Position numbers and translations under genes: made by a program. From the NCBI RefSeq assembly GCF_001548115.1, contig NZ_AP014821.1, positions 1,302,001 through 1,366,000 of the forward strand: a stretch of DNA of 64,000 nt. Direction: 5' to 3'. This document shows positions 29,605 through 39,081 of the stretch, one piece after another (within the stretch, counting starts at the first letter, position 1; the number at the start of each line of letters is the position of its first letter). Source of the DNA: Geminocystis sp. NIES-3709. GTDB taxonomy: Bacteria > Cyanobacteriota > Cyanobacteriia > Cyanobacteriales > Cyanobacteriaceae. The notes beneath the pieces are model-generated. The model worked only from the letters and a program-made list of their open reading frames with translations, did not search any database and was not told where the DNA came from.

Positions 29605-29662
29605 GCAGTGCTGAAAAAGTATGAGCGGTGAGGGTTCGCAATTTTTCCACCTGTCCACCTAC

Positions 29663-30844
29663 CTATCCTTTAATACAAATAAGCTGTTTTAAAGTTGCTA
29701 CCACTTCCACTAAATCAGTTTGTTGATTCATTACTTCTTCGATCGATTTGTAAGCACAGGGAATTTCATCGATAACACCTTGATCTTTGCGACACTCAAT
29801 TCCTTCTGTTTGGGTAATTAAATCATAAACATCAAAACTTTTTTTTGCCTTACTACGAGACATCTTTCGTCCTGCACCATGACTACAACTACAGAAACTT
29901 TCATGATTACCTTTACCCTTAACAATAAAAGATTTTGCTCCCATTGATCCCGGAATAATGCCATAATCATTTTCCATGGCTCTTACAGCACCTTTACGAG
30001 TTACATAAACATCCTCGCCAAAATGGGTTTCTTTTTCTGCATAATTATGATGACAATTAACTGTTAATAAAGATTTTGTTGATTTACCACCATTCAAATG
30101 TTTTTCGACGATGGCTTTAAAACGACTCATCATGACATCTCGATTAAAACGAGCATAATTTTGTGCCCATTGCAAATCTCGCCAATAAGCGTCAAATTCA
30201 GGAGTGCCACCCACAAAATAAGCTAAATCTGGATCAGGTAGTCTTAAATTAGCTAATTTTGCCAACTGTTTTCCGGTTTTGATATGACAGTCTGCCAATT
30301 GATTGCCAATATGACGAGAGCCTGAATGTAGCATTAACCATACTTGTCCTTCTGTATCTAAACATAGTTCAATAAAGTGATTACCTCCACCTAACGAGCC
30401 AAGTTGTTTAATAGCTTTACCTTCTAATCTTTGTACTCCTGAATGTAAATTTTTAAAGTCTTGCCAACCTTGCCAGTTAGTAACTTTGGTTTCTGTATTT
30501 TTATTTTCGTTAAAGCCAACGGGTATATTTGCTTCAATTTCCGATCGAATTTTTTTTAATTTCCCTTCTAGCTGATCTGCTATAAATGGTGTTTTGATTG
30601 CACTCATACCACAGCCAATATCTACTCCGACAGCCGCAGGAATAATCGCATCCTTCGTCGCTATAACTGAGCCGACTAATGCACCTTTTCCTAAGTGTAC
30701 ATCAGGCATTAAGGCAACGTGTTTATAAACAAAGGGTAAAGAAGCCACATTTTTTGCCATGTGAGTTTCTTGAAAGCCTAGTTCATGATTTGCCCATGAT
30801 AGTATCGGTTTAGGAGTAGAAAGGTTTAATTGTTCGTACGGCAT
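29663..30844 (-). CDS. rtcB: RNA-splicing ligase RtcB
   Basis: RtcB joins RNA 2',3'-cyclic phosphate or 3'-phosphate ends to 5'-OH ends using GTP and Mn2+. The metal-binding motifs MPDVHLGKG, GVDIGCGM and HSGSRHIGNQ are present, and so is SCSHGAGRKMSRSKAK with the His that is guanylylated. 393 residues is near the bacterial norm. No rtcA or rtcR is adjacent, so it is more likely a repair function than part of a regulated rtcBA operon. Confidence 0.93.
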   Translation of the reverse strand: MPYEQLNLSTPKPILSWANHELGFQETHMAKNVASLPFVYKHVALMPDVHLGKGALVGSVIATKDAIIPAAVGVDIGCGMSAIKTPFIADQLEGKLKKIRSEIEANIPVGFNENKNTETKVTNWQGWQDFKNLHSGVQRLEGKAIKQLGSLGGGNHFIELCLDTEGQVWLMLHSGSRHIGNQLADCHIKTGKQLAKLANLRLPDPDLAYFVGGTPEFDAYWRDLQWAQNYARFNRDVMMSRFKAIVEKHLNGGKSTKSLLTVNCHHNYAEKETHFGEDVYVTRKGAVRAMENDYGIIPGSMGAKSFIVKGKGNHESFCSCSHGAGRKMSRSKAKKSFDVYDLITQTEGIECRKDQGVIDEIPCAYKSIEEVMNQQTDLVEVVATLKQLICIKG

Positions 30845-30951
30845 AACGGTTAAACAAAATCAAATGTCTTTCTATCATAATCAAATTTTTTGAAAATTAG
30901 GAATTTATCATCTGATCAATAGATTTAATCTGTTACCAAATGCTTTAATAC

Positions 30952-31422
30952 TTATTCTTGAATATTTCTAGTAACTATTTGTAATTTTTTGTTTAAGTTA
31001 GTTTGAATTATCCTAGTTATTATATGAGATAAAAAGCCTATAGGCCCTGCAAATAAACAAAGAATTAATGAGTGAATTGTCCAAATTTTTTCTGTTTGTC
31101 CTTGCCAATAAATATATCTACCTAAAAATAAGTCTAATACTAAAAAATGCACCCATCCTGCAAATGTTACTGTAGGATCACTAAATACTTTGGCTAAATC
31201 TAATAGTTGTGGATTGGATAAGGTTGCGATCAAGTCTGGATTTAAGCTGATTATAAACAAATAAATATATAAAAAAATTAACGGTAAAAAAATTAAGTAA
31301 GATTTCATTATTTTTTGCGTAAATTCCCAATTTGGAACAAAAATCATCAGTAACCAAAAAGGTAATACAAAAAAAATTGCTAGATTAAATAATAAGTTAA
31401 AGTCCATAATTTGTGGTTTCAC
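30952..31422 (-). CDS. ABA4-like (DUF4281) membrane protein
   Basis: Up to 156 residues with four hydrophobic segments. The central FSDPTVTFAGWVHFLVLDLF followed by LGRYIYWQG is the hallmark of the ABA4/DUF4281 family, whose plant member is needed for neoxanthin synthesis. Cyanobacterial homologues have no settled function; a link to carotenoids is inference. The first possible start is a GTG at 31422; the ATG at 31407 gives MDFNLLFN, a common family N-terminus. It is divergent from the efflux adaptor gene. Confidence 0.82.
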   Translation of the reverse strand: MKPQIMDFNLLFNLAIFFVLPFWLLMIFVPNWEFTQKIMKSYLIFLPLIFLYIYLFIISLNPDLIATLSNPQLLDLAKVFSDPTVTFAGWVHFLVLDLFLGRYIYWQGQTEKIWTIHSLILCLFAGPIGFLSHIITRIIQTNLNKKLQIVTRNIQE

Positions 31423-31499
31423 CCCTAGTTTAAATATTCCTATGATACAATGAAGCAGAATTTTTATTTATAAATCTTTATATTTATCCCACTAAAATT

Positions 31500-32840
31500 A
31501 TGCTATGTCCCAAGACAATCAATTTATTTCGCCTATCAAATATATCTAGGAAAATCTCTCACAAAGACGGAAAGACGCAAAAAAAAATATTGAGATGGGG
31601 TAGTTTTACTTTTCTATTTCTCTGTTTACTGCCTTTAGGGGGATGTTTCTTTGAAACCAAAACCGAAGCACAAGAAGAAAAACCTGTATCACAGATTTCA
31701 AGGATCCCTTCTGTGGATGTAGTTAATGTAACGACAGGGTTTTTGACTGAACCTAGAGAATATATTGGTACAACTGAACCGATTAAAGAGGTAATATTAC
31801 GAGCCCAAGCTGAAGGGCAAATATTAGACTTAACAGTAGATGTAGGCGATCGAGTTACGACAGGTCAAGTTATCGTTTTATTAGATGATACTCTTTTAAA
31901 AGCGGCATTATATAAAGCCGAAGCTGAATTAGCTTCCCTTAACTCCGCAGTGGTTGAAGCCGAAGCCGATGTTATTTCTGCTCAAGCTCAAGTTAAATCG
32001 AATCAGGTACAATTAGCTCAAGCTCAAGTGGATGCTAATAGATTAGAGGAATTATACAACGAAGGTGCGATCGCTAAACGAGAGGTAGAATTAGCTCAAA
32101 CACAAGCAAAAACTGTTGAACAAACTGTTAAATCTTCAGCTTCTCAGGTAAAGGTAAAAAAAGCTGCCGTAGAAACAGCTAAAGGGAGAATTACCAGTCA
32201 AAAAGCGGTTATTCAAGAAGAGAAGAAAAGACTTAATTATACTCAAATAAAAGCTCCCAGTAGTGGCTATGTATTAGAAAAATTAACAGAACAAGGAAAT
32301 TTAGTTCAACCCGGAGGAGAAGTTATTAAAATAGGAGATTTTAGTCAAGTAAAAATAACCGTTGCAGTGTCAGAATTAGACTTAGAAAATCTTACGTTAG
32401 GTAAAAGTGTTAACGTCAATTTAGATGCTTTTCCTGAACAAAAATTTACGGGAATAATTAATAGAATATCTCCTGCCGCCGAAAGAGACTCCCGACAAAT
32501 TCCGATCGAAATTTTATTGAGTAATCCAAATCAAAAAATTAGTGGTGGTTTATTGGCAAGAGTTAAATTTTCTAACAATAATAATCCCCCTATTCTTATT
32601 CCTGAAACTGCTTTAAAAATTAATAATACTAGGGGAAATGAACTATCAAAAACAGTTTTTATTTTAGACAAAAAAGAGAATAATGTACAAGTTATTTCGA
32701 GACAAGTTACCTTAGGACAATCTAAAAATGGTAAAGTAGAAGTGTTGAATGGACTCAGTTTAAACGATCGTATAGTAGTCAGAAGTAGTGATAAATTAGA
32801 AAATGGTCAAACTGTGAGATTAAGCGTCATTAGTCAATAA
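31500..32840 (+). CDS. RND-type efflux periplasmic adaptor (membrane fusion protein)
   Basis: 446 residues from ATG 31500. A lipobox LLPLGGC near residue 49 points to a lipid-anchored protein. A split biotinyl-lipoyl domain surrounds a long alpha-helical hairpin rich in Ala/Gln/Glu (about residues 125-245), followed by beta-barrel and membrane-proximal domains: the AcrA/HlyD layout. The first 30 codons overlap a TTTGCGTC-type spacer repeat, so the real start may be later, for example the TTG at 31590. No inner-membrane RND pump follows; the gene is followed by a terminator. A MacB-like permease on the other strand at 36003-37220 could be a partner, but that is speculation. Confidence 0.82.
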   Translation: MLCPKTINLFRLSNISRKISHKDGKTQKKILRWGSFTFLFLCLLPLGGCFFETKTEAQEEKPVSQISRIPSVDVVNVTTGFLTEPREYIGTTEPIKEVILRAQAEGQILDLTVDVGDRVTTGQVIVLLDDTLLKAALYKAEAELASLNSAVVEAEADVISAQAQVKSNQVQLAQAQVDANRLEELYNEGAIAKREVELAQTQAKTVEQTVKSSASQVKVKKAAVETAKGRITSQKAVIQEEKKRLNYTQIKAPSSGYVLEKLTEQGNLVQPGGEVIKIGDFSQVKITVAVSELDLENLTLGKSVNVNLDAFPEQKFTGIINRISPAAERDSRQIPIEILLSNPNQKISGGLLARVKFSNNNNPPILIPETALKINNTRGNELSKTVFILDKKENNVQVISRQVTLGQSKNGKVEVLNGLSLNDRIVVRSSDKLENGQTVRLSVISQ

Positions 32841-32904
32841 TCAATCAATAATTAATGGTAAATAGTTGATCCCAAATACTATAAGTTAATATTTGTTAAG
32901 TTAA

Positions 32905-32933
32905 TTTCGGATAATCTGAAATTTTTTTTTTTT
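32905..32933 (+). terminator. Rho-independent terminator of the adaptor gene
   Basis: Stem TTTCGGA (32905-32911) / TCTGAAA (32915-32921) with a 3-base loop and one G-T pair, followed by a run of 12 T. It is the clearest terminator in the window. Confidence 0.8.
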
Positions 32934-32937
32934 CTGT

Positions 32938-33021
32938 TATAATCACTACTATTCTTAACCAATGTATAACTTGAAACGATAAAAAAAAGTCCTAATCAAT
33001 TTCCTTTTGATTTGTTTTTTT
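32938..33021 (+). ncRNA. Candidate small RNA between adaptor and ferredoxin genes
   Basis: A TATAAT at 32938-32943 directly follows the terminator. About 60 bp later a weak hairpin AATCAA/TTGATT (32994-33012) is followed by seven T (33015-33021). Promoter and terminator would bound an RNA of about 70 nt. Alternatively the promoter serves the ferredoxin genes with a 430-nt leader. The rest of the 537-bp spacer holds a 9-bp inverted repeat (32964-32972 / 33050-33058) and another, AAACCGAGA (33226-33234) / TCTCGGTTT (33296-33304). Confidence 0.25.
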
Positions 33022-33377
33022 GAAAGCCTTGCCATCAATGCTTAATGATAAGTTATACAAGGTGCAATGTTGCTTTGAAAACATTCTTTTCAGCTTAAAT
33101 GTATCTCAATTTTTCGGTTAAGGTGGGCAAAAGATAAAAGGAAAGATACAACAATCAAGAAAGTTAATTTGATGTAACTGCTTTTTTAAAAGTAGTTTAA
33201 ATAGACTTTCATTTACGATCGATGAAACCGAGATTTTTTAAGTATTTATACTCAAAATAATGAAATTAATTTAGAATATTTAGTTCTTTGTCAACTCTCG
33301 GTTTAAAAGAAAAATCAGGATAATTCTTGATTTCTAAGACAGGATCAAAACACCTAAAAAATTCAGGAGAAACAATT

Positions 33378-33710
33378 ATGGCTATTACCATGACTCCCTC
33401 AAAAAGTGCCGTGCAAACTCACAAAGTAACATTGATATTTCCAGATGGGAATCAGAAAGTGTTAAATGTGAAAGAGAATGAATATATCAGTGATGTAGCA
33501 ATCTCTAATGGTATAGAATTACCATCTTCTTGTAACGCTGGAGTTTGTGTCACTTGTACGGCTAAACTTTTAGAAGGCTCGATCGTTCATGATCATACGT
33601 TTTTAAAACCCCAAGAAGAAGAAGCCGGATTTTTGTTAACTTGTAAAACTCTTGTCAAATCAGATTGTGTCATTCTCACAGATCAAGAAGACGCTTTATT
33701 AGACTTGTAA
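33378..33710 (+). CDS. 2Fe-2S ferredoxin, tandem copy 1
   Basis: 110 residues from the ATG at 33378, which has a CAGGAGAAAC ribosome binding site; the frame is open from 33327. The cluster ligands are in SSCNAGVCVTC and LLTCKT, giving the C-x4-C-x2-C...C pattern of plant-type ferredoxins. The loop is CNAGVCVTC rather than the CRAGACSTC of photosynthetic ferredoxin I, so this is one of the minor low-abundance ferredoxins. A close paralogue follows after 251 bp. Electron partner unknown. Confidence 0.92.
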   Translation: MAITMTPSKSAVQTHKVTLIFPDGNQKVLNVKENEYISDVAISNGIELPSSCNAGVCVTCTAKLLEGSIVHDHTFLKPQEEEAGFLLTCKTLVKSDCVILTDQEDALLDL

Positions 33711-33961
33711 ATTGTTGATATATAGCAAGGAAAAGATGATTAAGAAATTATCCAGTTATAAGAGTGATATTTCCATTCTTATAACTGTTATAGATTTTCA
33801 AACAATCTAAGCTGAGCTATACTGTATTTCATTTACCGGTAAAGAAAGAAAATAAGTAACTCTTAATCGATTTAGCTTTAAATCACCAATTTTTAAATCA
33901 CCACTTTTAATGACTTTTAATTTATCAAATTTTTTATCAACCCAAATATATCGAAAAAATT

Positions 33962-34294
33962 ATGGCTATCACTAAGACTCAAACCAATAATGCTGTTAAA
34001 ACTTACAAAGTAACATTAATTTTTCCCAATCAAGAACAAAAAGTTTTAAATGTAAAGGAAAATGAATATATCAGTGATGTAGCAAATGCTAACGGTATAG
34101 AATTACCTTTATCCTGTAACGCTGGGGTTTGTGTCACTTGCACCGCTAAATTGGTAAAAGGTTCAGTTATTCATGATCATGCTTTCTTAAAACCCGAAGA
34201 AGAAGATGCAGGATTTTTATTAACTTGCAGAACTTTTCCCGAGTCAAATTGTGTTATTCTCACCCATCAAGAAGAAGCCTTGTTGGACTTTTAG
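33962..34294 (+). CDS. 2Fe-2S ferredoxin, tandem copy 2
   Basis: 110 residues with the same ligand pattern (LSCNAGVCVTC, LLTCRT). It matches copy 1 at most positions, including ENEYISDVA and NGIELP, so the pair arose by tandem duplication. The ribosome binding site is weak compared with that of copy 1, which hints at different expression. Changes near the cluster (S to L before the first Cys, K to R after the last) may tune potential or partner choice; that is inference. Confidence 0.92.
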   Translation: MAITKTQTNNAVKTYKVTLIFPNQEQKVLNVKENEYISDVANANGIELPLSCNAGVCVTCTAKLVKGSVIHDHAFLKPEEEDAGFLLTCRTFPESNCVILTHQEEALLDF

Positions 34295-34312
34295 GGAAGA
34301 TAATTTGATATT

Positions 34313-34495
34313 GCCTGAGTGAGCTGTAAGAAACAATGAAAAATAAGGGTTTAAGGGCAATAGTTTACCTAAATTTCCTCATCAAAAAGAATTAAATTTA
34401 GTAAATCAGTATCTAAAATTAATTTGACTATATTTTAAATTAATTATTATTACTTTTCCCTATCTTCACCGATAATTTTATAGTTCACTCAGGCT
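34313..34495. mobile_element. MITE-like element with inverted ends and 6-bp flanking repeats
   Basis: GCCTGAGTGAGCT (34313-34325) and AGTTCACTCAGGC (34482-34494) form a terminal inverted repeat matching at 12 of 13 positions. The direct repeat GATATT flanks the unit at 34307-34312 and 34496-34501. The 183-bp AT-rich interior has no reading frame. Only one copy is visible here, so its mobility is inferred from structure alone. Confidence 0.5.
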
Positions 34496-34651
34496 GATAT
34501 TGATGGGGATGAGACTAGAAGATTAGGAAGATTGTATTTCAAAGAATCATATAGTAGCACAAGATTATACCTTTCACAATTATATAATTGTTTTGTAGTC
34601 AAGGTAAGTAATAGAAAAGTTTAACTAGAAAAACGAACTATTCATTATTAA

Positions 34652-36002
34652 CGGTACTTAGACAAAAATTATGCCCAAATAAACCCTAAACTAGCTTTAT
34701 ATAAACTAAATACTTCCACATTGTCTTTTAACCATTGAAAAAAGCGAAAAGACACAGCATTACGAAACGCTTCCAATGCCTCAGCAAAAGTATTTAACGG
34801 TTTATTCCCCCATTGTCTTCTTAAACCTCCTGTCAAACGATGCCATTGAATAAAAGTGTAGGCACAAAATACCAAGATAAAATGTCTCATTAAACTTCTT
34901 TTATTTCTCACTTGGTATTGTGATAACCCTAACCATCCCTTGATTTCACGGTAAAATACTTCTATCCAATTTCTTTGTGTATAAGTTTCTACTATCCAAT
35001 TTCCACACACTTTTTCTCCTATTTCATTAGTCATTAAATAATCAATATCTGTGGAATTTTCAAAAGTATCTGCATTCATGACGATAGCTACAGTTTTTAT
35101 TCCCGACAAAGCTGATAATTCAATATTTATCGTTGCTACCCAAAGAGTTTTTTCTCGATTTTTTCCTATTCTTATTTTTTCAAAACTATCTTGGGGTAAT
35201 GATTTTGCTATTTCAGCTATGGTTTTTTCAGACTCGATAAAATCTTGTTTTACCAATTTTACTAATCTATTTTTAGCAATAATTCCTATATATTTTAAAT
35301 TCTTTTTTTCTAGTTTGCCTAATAAATTAGTATTGTTTCCATAACCACCATCCATTAAAATTATTTGGGGACAATAATTTCGATTTAAACATTTTTCAAT
35401 TAAATTAAAGGCAATGTCTGGTTTTTTCTGAAATTGTGGAGCGTCTTTTCCTTCAGGGAAATTTTCGGCTTTTTCATATAATTCAACGTCTAAAGGAAAA
35501 CTTCTCACACCATCATAAATGTGAGTAGTGACTATAACATTACCATTATCAGTTTTGCCAATTTCACCAATATATTGTCTTCCCACACAGTCAGTAAAGT
35601 TTCCACTTTTACGATGACCTGAATCGTCTATAATTAAGGAGAAACATCGACTAATTTTTGTTTGACGACAGGATGCAATAATTTCTAATCTTTTATCATT
35701 TACCTCATCATAATTCCAAGTGGACTCTGTTAAGAAATGGTGTAATTTATGATAAGTAATATCAAGATTATTATGGGCAATTTGAGTTATATTTTTTCTT
35801 TGAGAATCTCCTAATAAACCGCCCAAATAATTTCTAAACTCTCGTTTTTGTGCCTTTGTTTTTAAGACTGGGTCTATTTTTTCACACCAGCGATTGAAAC
35901 ATGGGGGCATTGATGAAGAAGTAATTTCTTTCATTTTGACCTAAAAGCAATATGATGTAAAAATTATAGCTTAATTGTTGTTATTGTTTTGTCTAAGTAC
36001 CG
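34652..36002 (-). mobile_element. Intact IS701-family insertion sequence
   Basis: The element starts and ends with the same 16-bp inverted repeat, CGGTACTTAGACAAAA, and is flanked by TTAA on both sides (34648-34651 and 36003-36006), matching the 4-bp YTAR target of IS701 elements. The length is 1,351 bp and one intact transposase fills it. The right-hand TTAA contains the stop codon of the MacB-like permease. A truncated sister end is at 17787-17859. Confidence 0.92.
34669..35934 (-). CDS. IS701-family transposase
   Basis: 421 residues. A DDE transposase with the first Asp in LIIDDSGHRKSG, the second in ILMDGGYGN and the Glu in RNWIEVFYREIKGWLG, the expected order and spacing. The conserved C-terminal block (LVFCAYTFIQWH) is also present. 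The frame is uninterrupted and the flanking inverted repeats are perfect, so this copy may still be active. Confidence 0.93.
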   Translation of the reverse strand: MKEITSSSMPPCFNRWCEKIDPVLKTKAQKREFRNYLGGLLGDSQRKNITQIAHNNLDITYHKLHHFLTESTWNYDEVNDKRLEIIASCRQTKISRCFSLIIDDSGHRKSGNFTDCVGRQYIGEIGKTDNGNVIVTTHIYDGVRSFPLDVELYEKAENFPEGKDAPQFQKKPDIAFNLIEKCLNRNYCPQIILMDGGYGNNTNLLGKLEKKNLKYIGIIAKNRLVKLVKQDFIESEKTIAEIAKSLPQDSFEKIRIGKNREKTLWVATINIELSALSGIKTVAIVMNADTFENSTDIDYLMTNEIGEKVCGNWIVETYTQRNWIEVFYREIKGWLGLSQYQVRNKRSLMRHFILVFCAYTFIQWHRLTGGLRRQWGNKPLNTFAEALEAFRNAVSFRFFQWLKDNVEVFSLYKASLGFIWA

Positions 36003-37220
36003 TTAAGCACTTCTCAAAGCCACAATAGGATCTAATTTTGCGGCTTGTTGTGCTGGAACAACCCCAAAAAACAATCCAATACCGCCTGAAACTCCTACCG
36101 CTAAAAGAATCGTTGTCATAGAGATAGTAGTAGGCAAAGGCGAGGCTATGCCGATAATAGTTAATGCTCCAACCCCTAACATTGTCCCAAATAATCCTCC
36201 CGTTGCTGAAATTATGATGGACTCAATTAAAAACTGAGATAATATATTATTTTCTGTAGCACCGATCGCTTTTCTTAAACCAATTTCCTGAGTTCTTTCA
36301 CTTACAGACACTAACATAATATTCATTACTCCAATTCCTCCTACTAACAGGGAAATACTAGCGATCGCACCTAACATCATCGTTAATCCACTGCTAACAG
36401 TTCCCACAATATCTAAAATATCCTTTTGAGTTTCCACCCGAAAATCATCTTCCCCAATAATTTTATGTCTTAAACGAAGTAAATTTTCAATTTGAAATTT
36501 GGCCGCAAATATATCTTGTGCATCTTTAGCTGATATAGATATAAAACTTAGCTCTAAACCATACTCGGAAGTTTTTCCAACAATTTGGTTAGCCATAGTT
36601 GTCAGGGGTATATATAAAATATCATCCTGATTTGTGCCTAAAAAAGACCCTTTTGATGCCATAACACCAATGACCTCAAAGGAAACGTTTTTGATTCTTA
36701 AACGCTTTCCAATCGGATCTACATGGGGAAAAAAATCATCCACAATTTGTGATCCTAATACCACAACCTTATTATTTCTTTTCAAATCTAAAGAACTAAT
36801 AAACCTTCCTTTAGAGACGTCAAAACTACGAACTGTTAAAAATTCAGGAGTAGCACCTATAACTGATACATTATTATTTTTATTACCATAACTAACCAAA
36901 AAACGAGAATTAATTTGCGGGGCAACTTCTATCACACTGGGAACTTGAGTAGCGATCGCCTCAGCATCTTGTAAAACAAGGGTTTTAGGCACGTCAAAAG
37001 TTGTGCGACGAGATTCTCGACTTCCCGGTACGACAAACAGAACATTCGCACCTAAAGACTCAAATTGATCCGATGCTAATTTTTGTGCGGCTTGACCAAT
37101 TCCTATCATAGAAATGACAGAAGCGTTACCTATAATAATCCCTAACATGGTCAAACTACTACGCATTTTATTTGCTAGTAAAGTAGTAATAGCCATTTTG
37201 ATACTATCGGAAAATTTCAT
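36003..37220 (-). CDS. MacB-like ABC transporter permease
   Basis: 405 residues. One N-terminal membrane helix (residues about 18-40, with MRSSLTMLGIIIGNASVI), a periplasmic MacB_PCD domain of about 220 residues, then three helices of the FtsX domain (GGIGVMNIMLVSVSERTQEIGLRKAIGA): the MacB/YknZ layout. The ATPase is not adjacent. Such permeases drive export or signal across the envelope together with an adaptor; the adaptor at 31500-32840 is the nearest candidate. The stop codon lies in the TTAA where the IS701-type element inserted, leaving the protein intact. Confidence 0.88.
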   Translation of the reverse strand: MKFSDSIKMAITTLLANKMRSSLTMLGIIIGNASVISMIGIGQAAQKLASDQFESLGANVLFVVPGSRESRRTTFDVPKTLVLQDAEAIATQVPSVIEVAPQINSRFLVSYGNKNNNVSVIGATPEFLTVRSFDVSKGRFISSLDLKRNNKVVVLGSQIVDDFFPHVDPIGKRLRIKNVSFEVIGVMASKGSFLGTNQDDILYIPLTTMANQIVGKTSEYGLELSFISISAKDAQDIFAAKFQIENLLRLRHKIIGEDDFRVETQKDILDIVGTVSSGLTMMLGAIASISLLVGGIGVMNIMLVSVSERTQEIGLRKAIGATENNILSQFLIESIIISATGGLFGTMLGVGALTIIGIASPLPTTISMTTILLAVGVSGGIGLFFGVVPAQQAAKLDPIVALRSA

Positions 37221-37343
37221 TTTATAAGACTATCTCCATAAAGCTAAAAAATTATTTAGAGAAACAATCATAGAGTATTTTGTAAATGTTCCTAGAGGGT
37301 ATGAATAGTATAACAATCAATTTAGGATTGTAAATTAGATGAG

Positions 37344-37371
37344 TTAACTGTCAATTGTTCATTGTGCATTG
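37344..37371. repeat. Heptanucleotide tandem repeat
   Basis: Four 7-bp units (TTAACTG, TCAATTG, TTCATTG, TGCATTG) in the permease-serA spacer. Confidence 0.6.
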
Positions 37372-37500
37372 TTGAAAGTCGTTTAATCCTATAATTTTAA
37401 GATTTCTAGCATGGACTCATGGTAAAATCATTATGTGCGATCGATAATCCTTGACTGTGTATCGCAAAAGATAAAATAGAAACCTATATTTAATTTTACA

Positions 37501-39081
37501 ATGGCAAAAGTTCTAGTGTCTGATCCCGTAGATGAAGCGGGAATTAAAATTCTTTCTCAAGTAGCAGAAGTTGACGTAAAAACAGGATTATCCCCGACAG
37601 AATTAGCAGGAATTATCGGTAATTACGATGGATTAATGATTCGTTCAGGTACTCAAGTTACTTCCGAAGTCATTGAGGCCGCAACTCAACTAAAAATTAT
37701 TGGTCGTGCTGGTGTAGGGGTTGATAATGTGGATGTTCCTTCTGCCACCCGTAAAGGTATTGTTGTCGTTAATTCTCCTGAAGGAAATACGATCGCTGCC
37801 GCCGAGCACGCTTTAGCGATGATGTTATCCCTTTCTCGTCATATTCCCGATGCTAACCAATCCGTAAAGGCGAAAAAATGGGATCGAAAAAACTACATGG
37901 GCTCGGAGGTGTACAAAAAAACTCTTGGAGTTGTAGGTTTAGGAAAAATTGGTTCTCATGTTGCGAAAGTAGGAAAAGCGATGGGCATGAAAATTTTAGC
38001 CTACGATCCTTTTATATCTCAAGAAAGAGCTAATCAATTAGGTTGCACTTTAGTAGATTTAGATGTTATTTTCAGCGAATCTGATTATATTACTCTTCAT
38101 GTACCTAAAACTAAAGAAACTGCTAACCTCATCAATACTGAAGCCTTAGCAAAAATGAAGCCCACTACCCGCATTATTAACTGTTCTCGTGGCGGTATCA
38201 TTGATGAAGATGCCTTATATGAAGCCTTAGCTAATGGTCAAATTGCAGGTGCCGCTTTAGATGTATTTTCCTCCGAACCTTTGGGAGAGTCTAAGTTAAG
38301 AGATTTAGGTAGTAATATTATTTTGACTCCTCATTTAGGTGCTTCTACTGCCGAAGCACAAGTTAATGTGGCCATCGATGTCGCAGAACAAATACGAGAT
38401 GTTCTCTTAGGATTACCAGCTAGGAGTGCTGTTAACATACCCGGATTAAGTCCCGATGTGATGGAAAAATTACGTCCTTATATGCGTTTAGCAGAAACTT
38501 TAGGCAACCTTGTGGGACAATTAGCTGGCGATCGAGTGGAGAGTTTTAATGTAAAATTGGAAGGAGAATTGGCAGAAAATAGTAGTCAACCTCTAGTGAT
38601 TGCCGCTATCAAAGGTTTACTTTCAAAAGCATTACGAGAGAGAGTCAACTATGTGAACGCAGCGATCGAAGCTAAAGAGAGGGGTATTCACATTATCGAT
38701 TCCAGAGATGCAACTATCAGAGATTATAGTAACTCCATTTACTTAGAAGCTACTGGTACAAAAGGGACTCATTCCGTTAGAGGTGCATTACTTAATGACG
38801 GTGAAATTCGAATTACCAACTTAAATGCTTATCCAGTGAACGTTCCGCCGAATAATTATATGTTGTTTACCTTACATAGAGATATGCCCGGTATTATTGG
38901 TAGAATAGGCTCTTTATTAGGAAATTTCAATGTGAATATTGCCAGTATGCAAGTAGGACGTACGATCGTGCGTGGTGATGCCGTCATGGTGTTAACTATT
39001 GATGATCCTTTGCCTGAAGGTATCTTAGAAGAAATTATAAAAGTACCGGGCGTTACAGATGCTTATACCGTCAGCCTTTAA
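37501..39081 (+). CDS. serA: D-3-phosphoglycerate dehydrogenase
   Basis: SerA oxidises 3-phosphoglycerate to 3-phosphohydroxypyruvate, the first step of serine synthesis. 526 residues, the long form: a catalytic domain with an inserted NAD-binding domain ([20 protein letters not shown]), the active-site region [18 protein letters not shown] with the His in TPHLGAST, the intervening domain, and a C-terminal ACT domain (about 455-526) that usually confers serine feedback. It is preceded by a heptamer-repeat spacer and followed by a 528-bp spacer. Confidence 0.96.
   Translation: MAKVLVSDPVDEAGIKILSQVAEVDVKTGLSPTELAGIIGNYDGLMIRSGTQVTSEVIEAATQLKIIGRAGVGVDNVDVPSATRKGIVVVNSPEGNTIAAAEHALAMMLSLSRHIPDANQSVKAKKWDRKNYMGSEVYKKTLGVVGLGKIGSHVAKVGKAMGMKILAYDPFISQERANQLGCTLVDLDVIFSESDYITLHVPKTKETANLINTEALAKMKPTTRIINCSRGGIIDEDALYEALANGQIAGAALDVFSSEPLGESKLRDLGSNIILTPHLGASTAEAQVNVAIDVAEQIRDVLLGLPARSAVNIPGLSPDVMEKLRPYMRLAETLGNLVGQLAGDRVESFNVKLEGELAENSSQPLVIAAIKGLLSKALRERVNYVNAAIEAKERGIHIIDSRDATIRDYSNSIYLEATGTKGTHSVRGALLNDGEIRITNLNAYPVNVPPNNYMLFTLHRDMPGIIGRIGSLLGNFNVNIASMQVGRTIVRGDAVMVLTIDDPLPEGILEEIIKVPGVTDAYTVSL

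Noticed and set aside
31500-32840. Efflux adaptor as part of a three-gene pump operon
   Set aside because: It is followed by a strong terminator and ferredoxin genes; no RND pump gene is present, so an operon cannot be claimed.
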